From Biscogniauxia marginata (taxonomy: Eukaryota > Ascomycota > Sordariomycetes > Xylariales > Xylariaceae): DNA of 64,000 bases. Of this stretch, positions 1 to 12,471 are shown piece after piece. The stretch spans positions 62,001-126,000 of the forward strand of contig MU404109.1 of NCBI GenBank assembly GCA_022695795.1, read 5' to 3'. The position numbers and the translations under genes were made by a program. Each line of letters starts with the position of its first letter. Position 1 is the first letter of the stretch. Below the pieces are notes generated by a model. That model was not told the origin of the DNA and searched no databases. It saw only the letters and a list, made by a program, of their open reading frames with translations.

Positions 1-655
1 TTCGTAGAGAGTGAGCTAGCTCATAGGTAGCTATCGATAGGCTTGATAGGATGATTGATAGGCTGGATGTGGGGGTTGCAGGGTGGGTCAAATGACACAC
101 TCCGGAGTGAGTTCACGTCAACGGACGGCCGGCCAACTCACATTCTACCATTACCTTAGGTACATAATCCAGCACTGCCGGTACCTAAACTTAGACAACA
201 TTTGCCTTGGGAGGGTCGACTAACCTTCAACCAACCAGAGACACAGACACACAGACACACAGACACACAGACACCCGACCACTGCCCCCCGACTCAACAC
301 CCTCTTCGTCATCGGGTCACCACCTCCCGCCGACGCTGCTCCCCTGCACAAGGTGCAGCAGACAAACACAGCTCGGCGAGTTGATTCACCATCCTTCGAC
401 CCAAACGACCAACCTACCACCTACTTGCTTGTCTACCTAGTATTTCTTACTTCGACAGCCTTCTAGACCCTGCGCTTCATTAGCCCTCCGTGTAGACGAC
501 ATGATCTTCCACCCCGCATCCCATTCTCTGGGTTATCGTGACAACCGCCAACATCTCGTCCCCCACACGCGGTGCGCGCGTCGGTGAAGCTCCCGCCCTC
601 CTCAGTACACTCCCCTCCACCCATCCCGGCGCCGCCTGCGTCCACGTCGTCCAGC
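1..655. other. Upstream region of ATG2, no other gene seen
   Basis: I see no coding region here. It probably contains the promoter and 5' leader of the ATG2 gene that starts at 656. The stretch just before the start is pyrimidine-rich (about 580-655), as is common in fungal leaders. It includes an 8-bp tandem CA-rich repeat at 239-274 and a copy of the TTAGGTAC word near 156-163. Small open frames across 202-792 lack family features and shift between frames. Confidence 0.6.
239..274. repeat. 8-bp tandem repeat (ACAGACAC)n
   Basis: About four and a half copies of an ACAGACAC unit lie in the ATG2 upstream region. The unit repeats without visible interruption until it runs into a C-rich stretch. 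It is a simple microsatellite and no function is implied. Confidence 0.85.
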
Positions 656-3600
656 ATGGCCACTTTCTTCCAGTCCTTCTGGTCCTCCAACATGCCCAAG
701 CGGCTGTTGCGATACACCTTGGCCAAGCTGGATTACTTCGAAACCGACACCTTAGACCTAGACAATTTCGACCTCGCATGGGGCAAGAATAGCCAACTTA
801 CGTTCCAGGACGTGGCTCTCAAGATACAGGCATGTGGACATTGCCTGTCTAGATTGATTATCGTGAGCCTAGCGGGCTAACTCTCGCGTCGCAACAGAAA
901 CTAGAGCCGTTGTTACAGCTGCCACCCTCGATCGAAATCCAGAAAGCCAAAGTCCTCGTATTACGAATCACTGTCCCTGCTGCGATCCACGCAAACCCCA
1001 TCATTGTTGAGGCCGACGGCGTCGAAATCAAGCTCAAAGTTGCTTCGCAAGCAGAACCCAAGACCACGCGAAAGGGGGCCCCTAAGAGCAAGGACCCCCG
1101 GCCCTCAGATCGGGAAGAACCGGTCCCCCACGCTATCGACCTAGCCCAGTCGTTCCTAGAGACCCAGTCATACAAAGAGAAGGCAGATCTCCAGGCAGCC
1201 CTAGCAGCGGAAACCCAAGACTTGGCTGCATCCGTAGCGAGCAGTGAAGATGGGAGTGACGACGATTTCCCCCTGGGGACGGGACAGCCGCTCTCGCTCC
1301 CCGCCTTCCTCGCCGATTTCTTGAAGGGCATGGCTGATCGTTTGCAGCTGGCTATTAAGGGCATCTCCTGTCAGCTAGATGTTGAAGTTCCAGTGGAGCC
1401 TAACTCAGCAGTCAACGAGTTGGTTACCTTCCAGCTTGCCATCGACGGAATTGTTGCCGAAGGCGTTACGACGGAGGTGGGCCAGGCAGCGAACGAGAAC
1501 TCCCGCAAGATAATCCACAAGGAAGGGAAACGATATGTCGAGCTGAACAAGATCCGGGCGTGCCTGATTTCCGAAGCCAATGTCTTCTCGGCTCTATCAC
1601 GGACTAATTCGATGGTCTCGTCAGTTGCGGCTACTTCTCCAGTCTTGGAGAGTCGGCAACCGGTATCCAGGGAACCTAGTTCAGCTTCCGCGTCGATTCA
1701 TTCATTAATTCAAGATGACGGATCGAGGTCAACACCTTCAACTCCACGGGCTCTGGTGCCCCAATCTCCACAAACTCCACGACAGGCTCCTCTTGCTCAT
1801 TCAGATATTCAAGCACCGCGAGACCCCTGGACATCCCCTGAGCAAACTGTACAATCTGTGCCAATGCTTGAAGAGGTAGGCCCATGGGGAGAGGGCTCTA
1901 CCGAGTCGCTACGGGACTACGTCGATTCGACTGCAGGAAGTGACAAAGGACCTCCAGCTCTTAATGAAGATCTTACACAGTCTCATCTTTTTAGTCACGA
2001 GGAAGCTGAGAGTATGTACATGAGCGCCTTTTCCCACGCGGAAGATGCTTCTCAAGTAGGTCATCAGGGCATGCCAGGAGCATGGGATTCAGAACCTTCG
2101 AGTGACGAAAATTCTCCCGACTGGGAGAGCAAACCTGAACCTACACAAGACCAATCCTCGGTGGTAGAGGATAACCCGATTCTTGACAATCTCGATGTTG
2201 TACATCCTCATGGCGACTCTCCTAGTTTATACACAAATCCTCCAAATCCTGCTGATGATGCACCGGCTGATGAGGCTGCGACGCCGAAAGGCCCGACACG
2301 GCTAGTCAAGGAACTTGTTTCATTAGATACCATCCAGCTTTACTTACCGTCGGATAAGTACCAAGCTATCCCTGTGTCATCTATTGACGATGATCTTGCG
2401 TTCGGACCACTTCATGGCTCTTTGAGTCGCTCTACCGCTCCTGACCTTCCAGGAGCATTCTCTGTATACGAAGGTGCCCAGTCCACAGCATCGATAGCTA
2501 AAACGACACAGACACATGCTCCCAAGACGCCTTTAGACAAGTCTCTAGAGATCATACTGTCACCACTGGAAGTGCACATTGACCTTTCGACTGGGATTTT
2601 GTTAGCCATGGTGGTGTCCCGGATTCTTGCCGCTTTGAAGGAGGGTACCGAAAAGCCCGTGACTAAGCAGACCAAAAAAGAGACTGGTTCATCACCTCTA
2701 CCTGATATTGGAATCGTTGTAGAGAAAATTTCTATACATTTCCTCGAGACACTAACAGGCATAGCTGATACCCCGGAACGAATATTGAACCCCGGTTCTG
2801 CTACATTTGGTGCCGATGCTCTCCTTACCACGACCTTACAAGACCTGAAGGTAGGCTTGTCGACATCACAGGAGTCAACCGTAACATCAGTCAACGTTGG
2901 AAAATTCAGGTTTGGGTATGGAAATGATGATATCCTCTCGTTCGATCAACGCATACAGATGCGAGCTTCCGTCAGGGATGCGTTCCCTTCCGCCGGCGCA
3001 GACGTTTCGCTTACGCTCACTCAAACACCCAAGTCAATGAAATGTGAGGCTAAGACCTTACCTCTTCATGTGAAGTTAGACCTCCAGAGATTAGATGAGA
3101 CGTTCAGCTGGTTTGGTGGATTAAGCGGCTTTTTGAACATGAGCTCATCCATTACGTCAAATGCATCACCTACACCTCGAAGCCCAGCCAGAACACCTCC
3201 GCGATCGCGCGGTGTCAGATTTGATGCACCGATACGCCCAGATGACACATCGGTAAATTCGGAAAACAAGATAAACATGAGGCTTGGAGGTCTCCGCCTA
3301 GACCTAGTTGGGAAGGATTGCAGTGTCTCTCTAGACTCGAGTGCAGTGAAGCTCGTCAGCCGAGAAGAAGGAATCGGAATTGGAATATCCAAGATTCATC
3401 TAGCAGGCCCCTATATACGGAACTCAATGGCAGATCCTCCTATCGATGTTACTATAACAAATACGCGTCTGGAGTATTTGGCAACACCTAAGGATAATGA
3501 CCTGGAAAGGCTCTTGGAACTAATAATCCCATCGAAACACAAATTTGATCAAAATGATGACGAGATCATGGTGGACACGCTCCTTCGGCAAAGACGGAAA

Positions 3601-6600
3601 GGTGGTGTCTTGCGTGTCAATGTGGATGATTTTGAGGTCAACGTTGCTCAGGTCCCACAGCTTCAGGTATTACCAGCCTTGGGTGAAGAAGTGGCCCGAT
3701 TATCCACCGTTGCCAAGTATCTTCCAGAAGACGACAGACCGGGTATCCTCACGCTTGCTTTCGTTCGAAATATAGATGCTACAGTCGACGTTGGTGGGAA
3801 GTTTGGCTCTATCCAGGCTTCCCTGAAAGATTTTGAGGTCGGTCACATCACGTTACCATCTTTGGTCGCGCTAGGAGTGGGAGCCGTCTCCCTACGGCGT
3901 AACTATAGCGAAGAATTGGTTGACTCGGTCATCCCGCCTCTAGAGAAGGTGGGACATGGTCCTGTCTTGACCATGAGGATAATTGGTGATGAAATGGAGC
4001 CGGTCATCAAGCTCAGAATGCGGCACCTAGACATCGAATATCGCGTGCCAACTATCATGGACCTTCTAGGCCTTGCAGATGACGCGACACCCCAAGATTT
4101 CGAGGCCACTTTAGCAGCCTCAGTCGCAAACCTCGGGGAACATGCACATTCAGCAATCACAGGGAAACAGCAGGCCACAGCATCAGTGACAGGTGGAGGT
4201 AAGAATCCAGACGGCAAACCGACAAAGGTTGATCTTGTATTACGAGATTGCTTGCTAGGTCTCAACCCTCTCGGATTGACATCAAAGATGGTGATCGCCT
4301 TGACAGATGCCCACGTTGAGGTTTCGCTCTCTAATGGAGATGATGTCAAGGCTCTAGGACATCTTAATAAGGCGTCAGTTCTTCTCATTGACGATGTCTC
4401 GCGATTGGATTCCAGAAGCCTTACATCGACCGCAAGGCGGCGGGCATCGAACACCTCTACACCGCAAATAGTTGATCTATGCCAACGCGGTTACGTTGAC
4501 ATCTGTTATATCTCTGCCGCCAAGGTTATAATTAAGGTGGGCGCTAATCAGCAAGATGGACAAAAATGGGTTGACGTTGAGCTAAGAGATGATCTTCTCG
4601 TTCTCGAAACGTGTGCCGACTCAACGCAGACGCTCATTGCGCTTGCGAATGCGCTATCCCCTCCAACACCACCCAGCAAGGAGATAAAATACAGAACCAA
4701 AATCGTTCCCGTCCAAGATTTGCTTGCGTCGATATCTGCAGACGCGTTTGGCAAGGCAGAGGGAGAATATGATTTCGACAACGATTTTGGTCTAGCTCAG
4801 GAACTCGGCGGCGAAGATGACGCCGGCTTCGACTTTGGAGATTCTGGCCATTCGAGTCCTCTTGCTGTCAATTCAAATTTTTACGGTCATTCGTCTGTAG
4901 AAGATGAGCTTGTAGATCCTGCAGATTCGGTAATCTCGGAGAGAACCACGACACAAGACACTAATGATGGCGTCCTTCTCACGAATTTTAGCAGCCAACC
5001 AGATGATATGCTCGACGAGGACGAAGGTCTTGTCATCCATGACAACTATTTTGGGTCTGGATCTATCATAGAAGGTACGACTCATCGTTGGAACTCGACG
5101 AAGAATGAATACGATGAGTCCAATTACAAGAAAGTCCAGAGGAGTCCCGTAGCAGTCCGTGTTCGGGATGTCCATTTCATTTGGAACCTCTTCGACGGAT
5201 ACGACTGGGACCACACCCGGGACGTGATTTCGAAGGCTGTTTATGACATCGAGACTACAGCAACTGAGCGACAATCCCGCCATGATCGCGCCCGTGCCAA
5301 TACCGACATGGAATTTGTCGAAGAGGAAACAGTGATTGGGGATTTCCTATTTAATTCAATATACATAGGCATTCCTGCAAATCGAGACCCTCGAGAACTC
5401 GCACAAGCCATCAATCAAGAATTGAATGACAACGTTACGGAGACAGAGTCGATAGCTACGACTGCAGTCACTGCCACCCCGAGCCGGCAAGGTGGCGTCT
5501 ATCGAACCAAGAAGAAGCTCAAGCTGCACCGGAGCAAGCGCCACAAAGTTACGTTCGAGTTGAAAGGCATTAATATCGATCTCGTAACCTTTCCTCCAGG
5601 CTCCGGTGAAACTCAAAGCTCGGTTGATGTTCGCGTTAAGGACCTTGACGTTTTTGACCACGTGCCCACTTCAACCTGGAAGAAGTTCGCAACCTACGAC
5701 CAGGATGCCGGTGAGCGAGAGATGGGTACCAGCATGCTCCATCTCGAGATTTTAAACGTAAAGCCGGTGCCGGAACTAGCGGCATCGGAGATTGTGTTGA
5801 AGGTCACAGTTTTACCTCTCCGTTTGCACGTTGACCAGGATGCTCTCGATTTCATAACACGATTCTTTGAGTTCAAAGACGATTCTGCGCCGACACATGC
5901 TTCACCTAGCGATATACCGTTCGTTCAGAGAGCCGAGGTCAATTCAATACCTGTTACACTCGACTTTAAGCCGAAACGGGTAGACTACGCTGGCCTGCGG
6001 TCCGGCCACACGACTGAGTTTATGAACTTCCTGGTACTCGACCAGGCCCGGATGGTCCTAAGACATACCATCATCTATGGTGTATCCGGCTTTGACAGAC
6101 TTGGGAAGACACTAAATGATATTTGGTCGCCGGACGTCAGGAGGAACCAGCTGCCCGGTGTGCTCGCTGGCCTTGCCCCTGTTCGTTCTCTGGTAAACGT
6201 CGGTAGTGGTTTTAAGGACTTAGTTGAGATACCTATAAAAGAATACAGGAAAGATGGTAGGATTGTGCGTAGCATCGGCAAAGGCGCAGCGGCGTTTGCG
6301 AAGACGACGGGTACGGAACTCGTTAAACTTGGAGCGAAGTTAGCCGTCGGGACACAGTACGCTCTCCAAGGTGCAGAGGGCATACTAGTCAAGCAACCTG
6401 AAGTTCGTGAAGACATCGAGTGGGAAGAAGAAGAAGATTTGGATTCCGAGGAGGCCAAACAAATCAGCTTATACGCCAACCAACCGACAGGTGTGGTCCA
6501 AGGCCTCAGGGGTGCATACTCGAGCCTTGCTCGTGACCTAAACGTGGCACGGGATGCTATTATCGCCGTACCTGGTGAAGTGATGGATAGCCAAAGTGCA

Positions 6601-6832
6601 CAGGGAGCTGCCAAGGCAGTTCTCAAGCGGGCACCTACGATCATCTTCAGGCCTCTCATCGGCTCGAGTAAAGCCATTGGGCAGACTCTAATGGGAGCTA
6701 CAAATTCACTTGACCCACAGAACCGGAGGCGAATGGACGAGGTAAGTTCGCACCTGATAATATCTTTGTCTCTATCAAACTGTATACTTGCCTGCTTGCT
6801 AACACGGTTGACAGAAATACAAGAGGCATTAG
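656..6832 (+). CDS. ATG2: Autophagy-related protein 2 (ATG2), bridge-like lipid transfer protein
   Basis: ATG2 channels phospholipids from the endoplasmic reticulum to the growing phagophore, acting with ATG9 and ATG18. The model has three exons: 656-829, 898-6741 and 6815-6832, giving 2011 residues, normal for fungal ATG2. The N-terminus (residues 1-100) has the family's FQSFW...KRLLRYTL start and, across the first junction, [17 protein letters not shown], which matches the chorein-type lipid-binding entry region. The conserved C-terminal ATG2 region lies at about residues 1750-1895 ([31 protein letters not shown]). The protein ends KYKRH, as ATG2 homologues do, and this needs the small third exon. 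Intron 1 (830-897) appears to be GC-AG with donor GCATGT. Intron 2 (6742-6814) is GT-AG with a GCTAAC branch site at 6797-6802. Residues around 250-480 are acidic, Ser/Pro-rich and probably disordered. The start at 656 was chosen by homology; an in-frame ATG at 572 lies in the leader. Confidence 0.95.
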
Positions 6833-8535
6833 TACATAAATCTGGTTGGACACGCTGATTCTCTGCAAGGAGTACCGGGGACAAATGTTTTTTTTTCCTG
6901 GAGGGGAGAGAATTCTCTTGTTTCGTTTCTGTTTCTAATTTTTGTTTTTCTTTCTGTTTCGTTTGAATTTCTTTTTTCCTCCTGCATGAAAACCATGACG
7001 CACGACCACGAAAGAATGCATGCATACACACACACACAAACACACACATTTTACGTACCATTATACATACATTTACAACATCATTGTCCTTCTTCATTAC
7101 TACACATCATTATAGACTTTGGCGAACGCTAGTTTAGGAACGAAAGGGTAAGGATTGCAATTTTTTTCTCCGTGTTCTTTCCCCTTCTTCTTCTTCTTCT
7201 CCTATTCTGTTCTGTTATCTTTAATAGACGATTTTTTTCCGTGTTTTGCAAAGATTGTGACTTGAGAGAGAGAAGGGGAAGGGGAATTTATGTTCTGGTG
7301 GATTTTTCTTCCATTTTCTCCCTGGCTAGGTTCTTATTAGATTATGACGGATTTGCTTCTTATGTGATATACTCCTTTTTTATTGGATTTGTTTTTTCTC
7401 TCTGTTGTTTTTGTTTTTGTCTGGATGGGTAGGAGAATCATTGCATATTATTACCCCCTGACTAAGTATCTTTACTCATTTACTTATTTATTAAACATTA
7501 GTGGCATCATTTTGTTATATATGCGCCGCTTCTAATACCTGTTACATGTTTGGGGCGGGGGGGGGGTCGGCTGTCCGGTCCCCCCTGGATGTGCCTAGGA
7601 AGCAACTTGATCCTTGGGTATGCGATTGATCGGTACCTAGTTATTAGGCCGAGGTAGGATGTATTGCGAGTTGAGTTAATCTCTAAATTGGCTGGCATAG
7701 TGATAGATCGGGTTCCTGACTATGTATTATGAACCAGAAACCTTTTTTTTTCTTGTGAAAGAAGAGGCACAAGATGTAGGTCTTAAGCGCGGGTTCGTAA
7801 GAGGGCGGTGGCTGTAATGGACGGGAAAGGGGGAGAGGGGGGTGGATAGGACGAGGATGAGGAAGAAAAGAGAGTAGAAGATAATTCAAGAGAAAGGGGT
7901 AGATGGCCGTGGCGATAATTTTCACGATAGCAATCCATAATGCGACTTTGTTAATGCTGTCTACATAGTTTAAAGATATAAACTTAATTGATTAACATAC
8001 CTGAAGTTGCATATTGGTTGATCCACTTCTGGTCAAGTTGTTTTAATGGGGTAAGTTAATAGGAAACCCCTCTTGGTTTCTTGTATGTGTTATCTAGGTG
8101 CCTGTAGACACTTCTGTAGGCTTATATTATAGGCTAAGATGCTTTACGCAACTATACCTAATAAGGGGCGGACTTTCTAAAGGGTACTAATGAGCGACGC
8201 AATGCGGCACGTAATAGTCTTAAACACATTCATTCTGGTCCTTAACCCAAGGTATGCGGAGATCTCACGTTCTTCCCAATCCCTGCACCAGAACTTGGAC
8301 TATCATCTTCCCGAGCCTCGGGAAGAGGGTCTTACGTCTCTGCATCCTCCCCCGTTCCGAAGAGTTGAGTTAGCTGGGAGGACTAGGCAGGAGATACGTA
8401 TCGAGAGAGTGGGAAAATGAGGCGCATCCAGAGAAACTGAATGCACTGGCCCCCTTAGCGCATATTTACCAAACCAAGCACCGAGAAACGCTTCTACTAT
8501 TTCAACTCGCAAAGCAAACGGGCAAGGAAGATAAG
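6833..8535. other. Intergenic, ATG2 3' region to kinase-like gene
   Basis: No gene is supported. The first several hundred bases are T-rich low-complexity DNA (6880-7430), likely the ATG2 3' UTR and terminator. There is a run of ten G at 7557-7566 after GGGGC, a T9 run near 7742, and a perfect stem-loop at 8307-8325 (8-bp arms CTTCCCGA/TCGGGAAG, 3-nt loop). Open frames here are short, T-rich or start at non-ATG codons. Confidence 0.6.
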
Positions 8536-9534
8536 ATGACAATGGACGTCGTCAAACTCCCTGGCAAGATCTCTGCCTACCGGGTTCTCTCCCGAGGAGC
8601 AATTGGGTGGGTATATCAGATTAACGATCGTATTGCGCTTAAGTATGCTCGTGAGCCTGATTCCAAAGAATTCGCTAAGGAGAACGACATGTTCGATCTC
8701 TTTGAGAAGCATCCACCCTGCCCACATGTCGTTCAAAGCTTCCTGCGCCTTCCAGATGCCAACTTCCTCGCCTTTATGAGCGGCGGGTCTCTCGACGACC
8801 GCCTGAAGTCGCACCAGGTCCGCGACGGCCCTTTCGGAAAGGTCCTCCGCGTGGACAAGGCGGAGCCGGTCGAGCTGGTGGAGCGGTGGCTCAGAGAACT
8901 CTGCGGCGCGGTGGTCTGGCTGGAATCTCTAGGTTATGTCCACGGCGACCTACGGCCGAGCAACTTTCTCCTGGACAGGGGGGATCATCTCAAGCTAGGG
9001 GATTTCGATTGCGCCGAGAAAGTTAGCGAGCCTTCTAGCGGGAATGGCGCCCCCTGGGCTCGGGTCCTAGGTGATGACGAAGATGAGGTAGGGGCCCAAA
9101 GGGGATCGTTTGGGATCAACGGACCGAGAACCGAGCAGTTTGCCATCGGGTCCAACCTTTACTACATGGTGTACGGCTTTGAGCCGTACGAGGATAGGGA
9201 CGATCGGGGTCCGGTCATTGTTGAGTTGCTGCAGGACATGAAGTTCCCGGAGCTACGAGATGGGCGTTTGGACTCTATCATTCACCGGTGCTGGAGAGGG
9301 CGCTATCAGCAGCTAAAGGATCTGCTGGAAGAAGTAGAAACAGTCAGTGGCATGACGCCCTCGTCGGAAGCTGTGACTATCTCAAGGGAGTATCTCGATG
9401 ACTATCGAGACGAATGCCAGGCGTTAGTCGAAGACGGACTGTTAGGGGATACTTGGACTACGGGAGGGTATCACTCCGGCCTAGGCAAGAACGCGGTAGC
9501 ACGATCAGCCATACAGGTAATGTACGGTACCTAG
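8536..9534 (+). CDS. Protein kinase-like protein with HGD and DFD motifs
   Basis: A 332-residue uninterrupted frame with a recognisable, diverged protein-kinase fold. A glycine-loop-like segment (SRGAIGWVYQ, 19-28) is followed by the expected lysine in IALKYA (K36) and a candidate helix-C glutamate (E49). The catalytic loop reads VHGDLRPSNFLL (135-146), keeping the catalytic Asp (D138) and metal-binding Asn (N143) but with Gly in place of the HRD Arg. The DFG motif is DFD (156-158). HGD plus DFD is typical of a fungal group of small kinase-like proteins of unknown substrate, so catalysis is possible but not assured. There is no signal peptide or transmembrane helix. The second Met (residue 3) is an equally good start. 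The frame ends just after CAG-GTAATG, so a further 3' exon cannot be excluded. Confidence 0.75.
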   Translation: MTMDVVKLPGKISAYRVLSRGAIGWVYQINDRIALKYAREPDSKEFAKENDMFDLFEKHPPCPHVVQSFLRLPDANFLAFMSGGSLDDRLKSHQVRDGPFGKVLRVDKAEPVELVERWLRELCGAVVWLESLGYVHGDLRPSNFLLDRGDHLKLGDFDCAEKVSEPSSGNGAPWARVLGDDEDEVGAQRGSFGINGPRTEQFAIGSNLYYMVYGFEPYEDRDDRGPVIVELLQDMKFPELRDGRLDSIIHRCWRGRYQQLKDLLEEVETVSGMTPSSEAVTISREYLDDYRDECQALVEDGLLGDTWTTGGYHSGLGKNAVARSAIQVMYGT

Positions 9535-10784
9535 GTAGGAACTGCAAGTCAGAAATGCCACCGAATGCCACCATAATAGTGGTGATAGAAGAAAAGGGCT
9601 TAGTGTCGTCGAGGGAGAAGCAACGCGCTATGGTAAAGACGATGGGAATAAACCGTTCAAATTCGGGACGGAAGCATTTGGAGACTTCTACAGGCAGAAC
9701 CTGATCAGACAGCGATTACGAGAGCTCTATTAATTGAATTATAACCCAGACGCAGTCACGAGTTCTCGGGGTATTAATCTTACGATAAGCCCTGGTAACT
9801 GGCCGTCTGGCCGTCTGGCCTGAGAAAGGGCTAGAAAATGTTATAGCTTTAGACTTCGCGGGTGCAACTGCGATGTATCGTGGGATCTCTGGCTCGGAAG
9901 GATGTCAGAAACTGTGCTCGCTAATCTTAACCCCGTCGTTTCTTTTATCATTCCTTCGTATGATTAAGCTCACAAGTCTTAACTGCCATCGGCACTCCTT
10001 ACTTCCAAGGTGTTCGCTAAGTGGCATTTTACTCTCGTTATCGATGCCAACGCGTTATCTACTTGTTCTGGTTCAACTGTTCAAGATATATTATAGATCT
10101 TCCTCGAGACTTTAGTCGCCTTCCGTCGGCTAATCGTTCCGGGGTGGCCTAAAACGAGGCTCCTAGACTATGCCGTACCCATACACTAGGCTTACCACGG
10201 CTCAAGTTAAAGCAACAGCAACTCAATAACTTGGACAACGAAGGAAATCCTTAAGGTCTAGATTGGCGTGTCATAATTTACTGTTTCCGGTGCTCCGGGG
10301 GAAGCGCCGTAATCGTGCATCCAGGTTCTCGCGACTAGGCCACCATGCCGGCAGTCGTTTAGTCGCGGTTATAATAAGTTGTATGCCTACCGCTTGCCGT
10401 ATATGAAGCGGAGGCCGTTGCGCCGCCTTGACTTTTGCCTCCACAGTTCTTATTCGTTGCTTTAAATGACTACACGGCATCAGGTAGGCTGTGTACTTCG
10501 TTTGAACTGCCCGGGCTGGTGATAGTTGATGTAAACCTTTTTTTATGGGCGTTTGGGTTATCATCATCGGCTGGCCACTCTATACTGTCATCTACCTACT
10601 TGTACGCTTGTTGGAACCGATAGAAACATAAGATAGACATCCTCTGTCTGTCTCCCTCCCTCTCTCTCTTTGCTCTTGGTAGACTTTTCTCGAGTTCGAA
10701 GAATAATTGACCTCTTGATCATTTAAGATTCCTATTCTCTCACCCTTAACTTTGCAACTTTGTTCACTGGTGATTGCAGCCATA
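9535..10784. other. Intergenic, promoter side of the AA9 gene
   Basis: No gene is supported. The region begins with the palindromic TACCTAGGTA word (about 9528-9539). A short tandem GGCCGTCT stretch lies at 9802-9819. It ends with a pyrimidine tract and the likely promoter of the AA9 gene. Small open frames (for example around 9873-10115 and 10271-10567) show no domain-like sequence. Confidence 0.55.
10641..10677 (+). promoter_or_regulatory. CT-rich tract upstream of the AA9 gene
   Basis: An almost pure pyrimidine stretch sits about 110 nt before the AA9 start codon at 10785. CT-rich blocks immediately upstream of transcription start sites are common in highly expressed filamentous-fungal genes. 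The assignment as core promoter is inference. Confidence 0.4.
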
Positions 10785-12471
10785 ATGAAGACGACTGGTC
10801 TTACTTCGTTTGCTCTCCTGGCATCCCTGGCCTCGGGACATACCATCTTTTGCCAACTGAAGACGGATGACCAGACATATGGTAAGGCTTTGTTCGTCGC
10901 ACTACGATAGAATGTCTCTAGTTACTGATAGAATATCTGATAGCTGTATCGCATGCCATCCGCACGCCTACATATGATGGGGTACGTTCAACCACCGAAC
11001 CTATTAGGTTTTCTTTACCTAAAGGTTTCGCGGTATCTCTGTCAAAGAGGTGAGACGTTTACATATACTAAGGATTTGTTTTCACCAGCCGCAACAAGAC
11101 GTCAGCTCCAGCAACTTAGCCTGCAACGGTCCTCCGAACCCCACGACCCCGTCCGACAAGGTCATTGACGTGAAAGCCGGGAGCACCGTCGGCGCCATCT
11201 GGAGACACACCCTTGAGTGTAAGAAGAAGAATGCACTATAGTCGCTGTGTATAAGCCTGTCCTAACGTTTTTGCTTCTCAACAGCCGGTCCTAATGATGT
11301 TATGGATCCCGGACATAAGGTAATTTATTTTATGAACGGCCCACCCCCCCTTTTGAAATTAACCCTCGATATGTGCTCTTCATAGTTGCATAAAGACTAA
11401 TGAGACATCTGTATTAGGGTCCTGTCATGGCGTACCTTAAGAAGGTCGCGGATGCCACGACTGACCCTGGAACGGGGGATGGCTGGTAAGGAAACCCTCC
11501 TACATTACTACATGGTCCTATCTTCCCTCTCCTATCCACGTAGGATCACTATTGCCTATACGGATCAACCAACCCGCCCCCCTCATAAAATTGATGTTGC
11601 TCTAAAGCTTTTAGCACCCACTCGGCCTGGTACTGATTAGGTTTAACCTGCTAAATTCTCTTTCTACTTTTTGTATATATATTTCTTTCATTATTCGCCC
11701 ACTTATTCTGACCTGCCACCGACCAGGTTCAAGATCCAAGAATCCGGCTTCTCCAACGGCGTCTGGGGCACCGATACCGTCATCAACAACGGCGGCAACC
11801 AGGAGATCAAGATCCCCGAGTGCATCGAAGACGGGCAGTACCTGCTCCGCGCCGAGATGATCGCTCTGCACGGCGCACGCTCCACGAATGGAGCTCAGCT
11901 TTATGTGAGTTTATCTGGTTACCCATTTTCCTTTTCCGCCTTGCCTATCTCTCTGCCTTTTATACACGTGTTTCTTTCTTGCGTTACGCACTCTTCCGGG
12001 GACAGTGTGTCACATAAGAAGACTAGTTAGAATTCAGAGACAGATTTGGAGGTACGCCGTCTAGGGCAATACACGTAACATTGGGCTAACTATTCGCCAC
12101 CCGTCTGCCGTTATTAGATGGAATGCGCACAGATCAACGTTAGCGGAGGCACCGGGAGTAAGAAGCCCACGACGGCCAGCATCCCGGGCATCTATAAGGT
12201 GAGCATTGCTCCAAACTAGCTGCGTGTCGAGAATATGCATCTAGCACCACTAACAAGTATTATCCCACTAATAAATTCTTCTTCATTTCCACAGTCAAAC
12301 GACCCGGGACTCCTCATCGATATCTACAGCAAGCCGCCTAGTAGCAGCAGCCCGTACAAGATTCCAGGTATGTGTAGAGCACAAATTGTTTGCATGTATG
12401 GCGGACGCGTAATTACTGACAGACTGGATACGAAAACAACACGGACAGGTCCGGAATTATTTACTTGCTGA
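10785..12471 (+). CDS. AA9 lytic polysaccharide monooxygenase, secreted
   Basis: A copper enzyme that oxidatively cleaves cellulose or related glucans outside the cell. Nine exons fit one frame: 10785-10881, 10944-10981, 11089-11218, 11285-11319, 11418-11485, 11727-11904, 12118-12198, 12295-12367 and 12449-12471, giving 240 residues. An 18-residue signal peptide is followed directly by His19, the N-terminal copper-brace histidine (GHTIFCQL). The second copper histidine is in DPGHKGPVMAY (H99). H171, Q180 and Y182 (IALHGA...GAQLY) have the AA9 spacing of 9 and 11 residues. A typical C-terminal IPGPELFTC closes the catalytic domain. There is no CBM1 or linker. Acceptor choice for the last exon was decided by this ending; the earlier AG at 12421-12422 gives an untypical tail. 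It is convergent with the P450 gene, whose stop lies 481 nt away. Eight introns, two flanking mini-exons of 38 and 35 nt, is dense even for this family. Confidence 0.92.

Noticed and set aside
6075..7097. 340-codon open frame on - over the ATG2 3' end
   Set aside because: It overlaps conserved ATG2 coding sequence and then runs through the T-rich 3' UTR; no family features.
10882..12448. Frameshifts in the AA9 gene
   Set aside because: All apparent frame changes are resolved by eight GT-AG introns; the spliced product is complete with all copper ligands.
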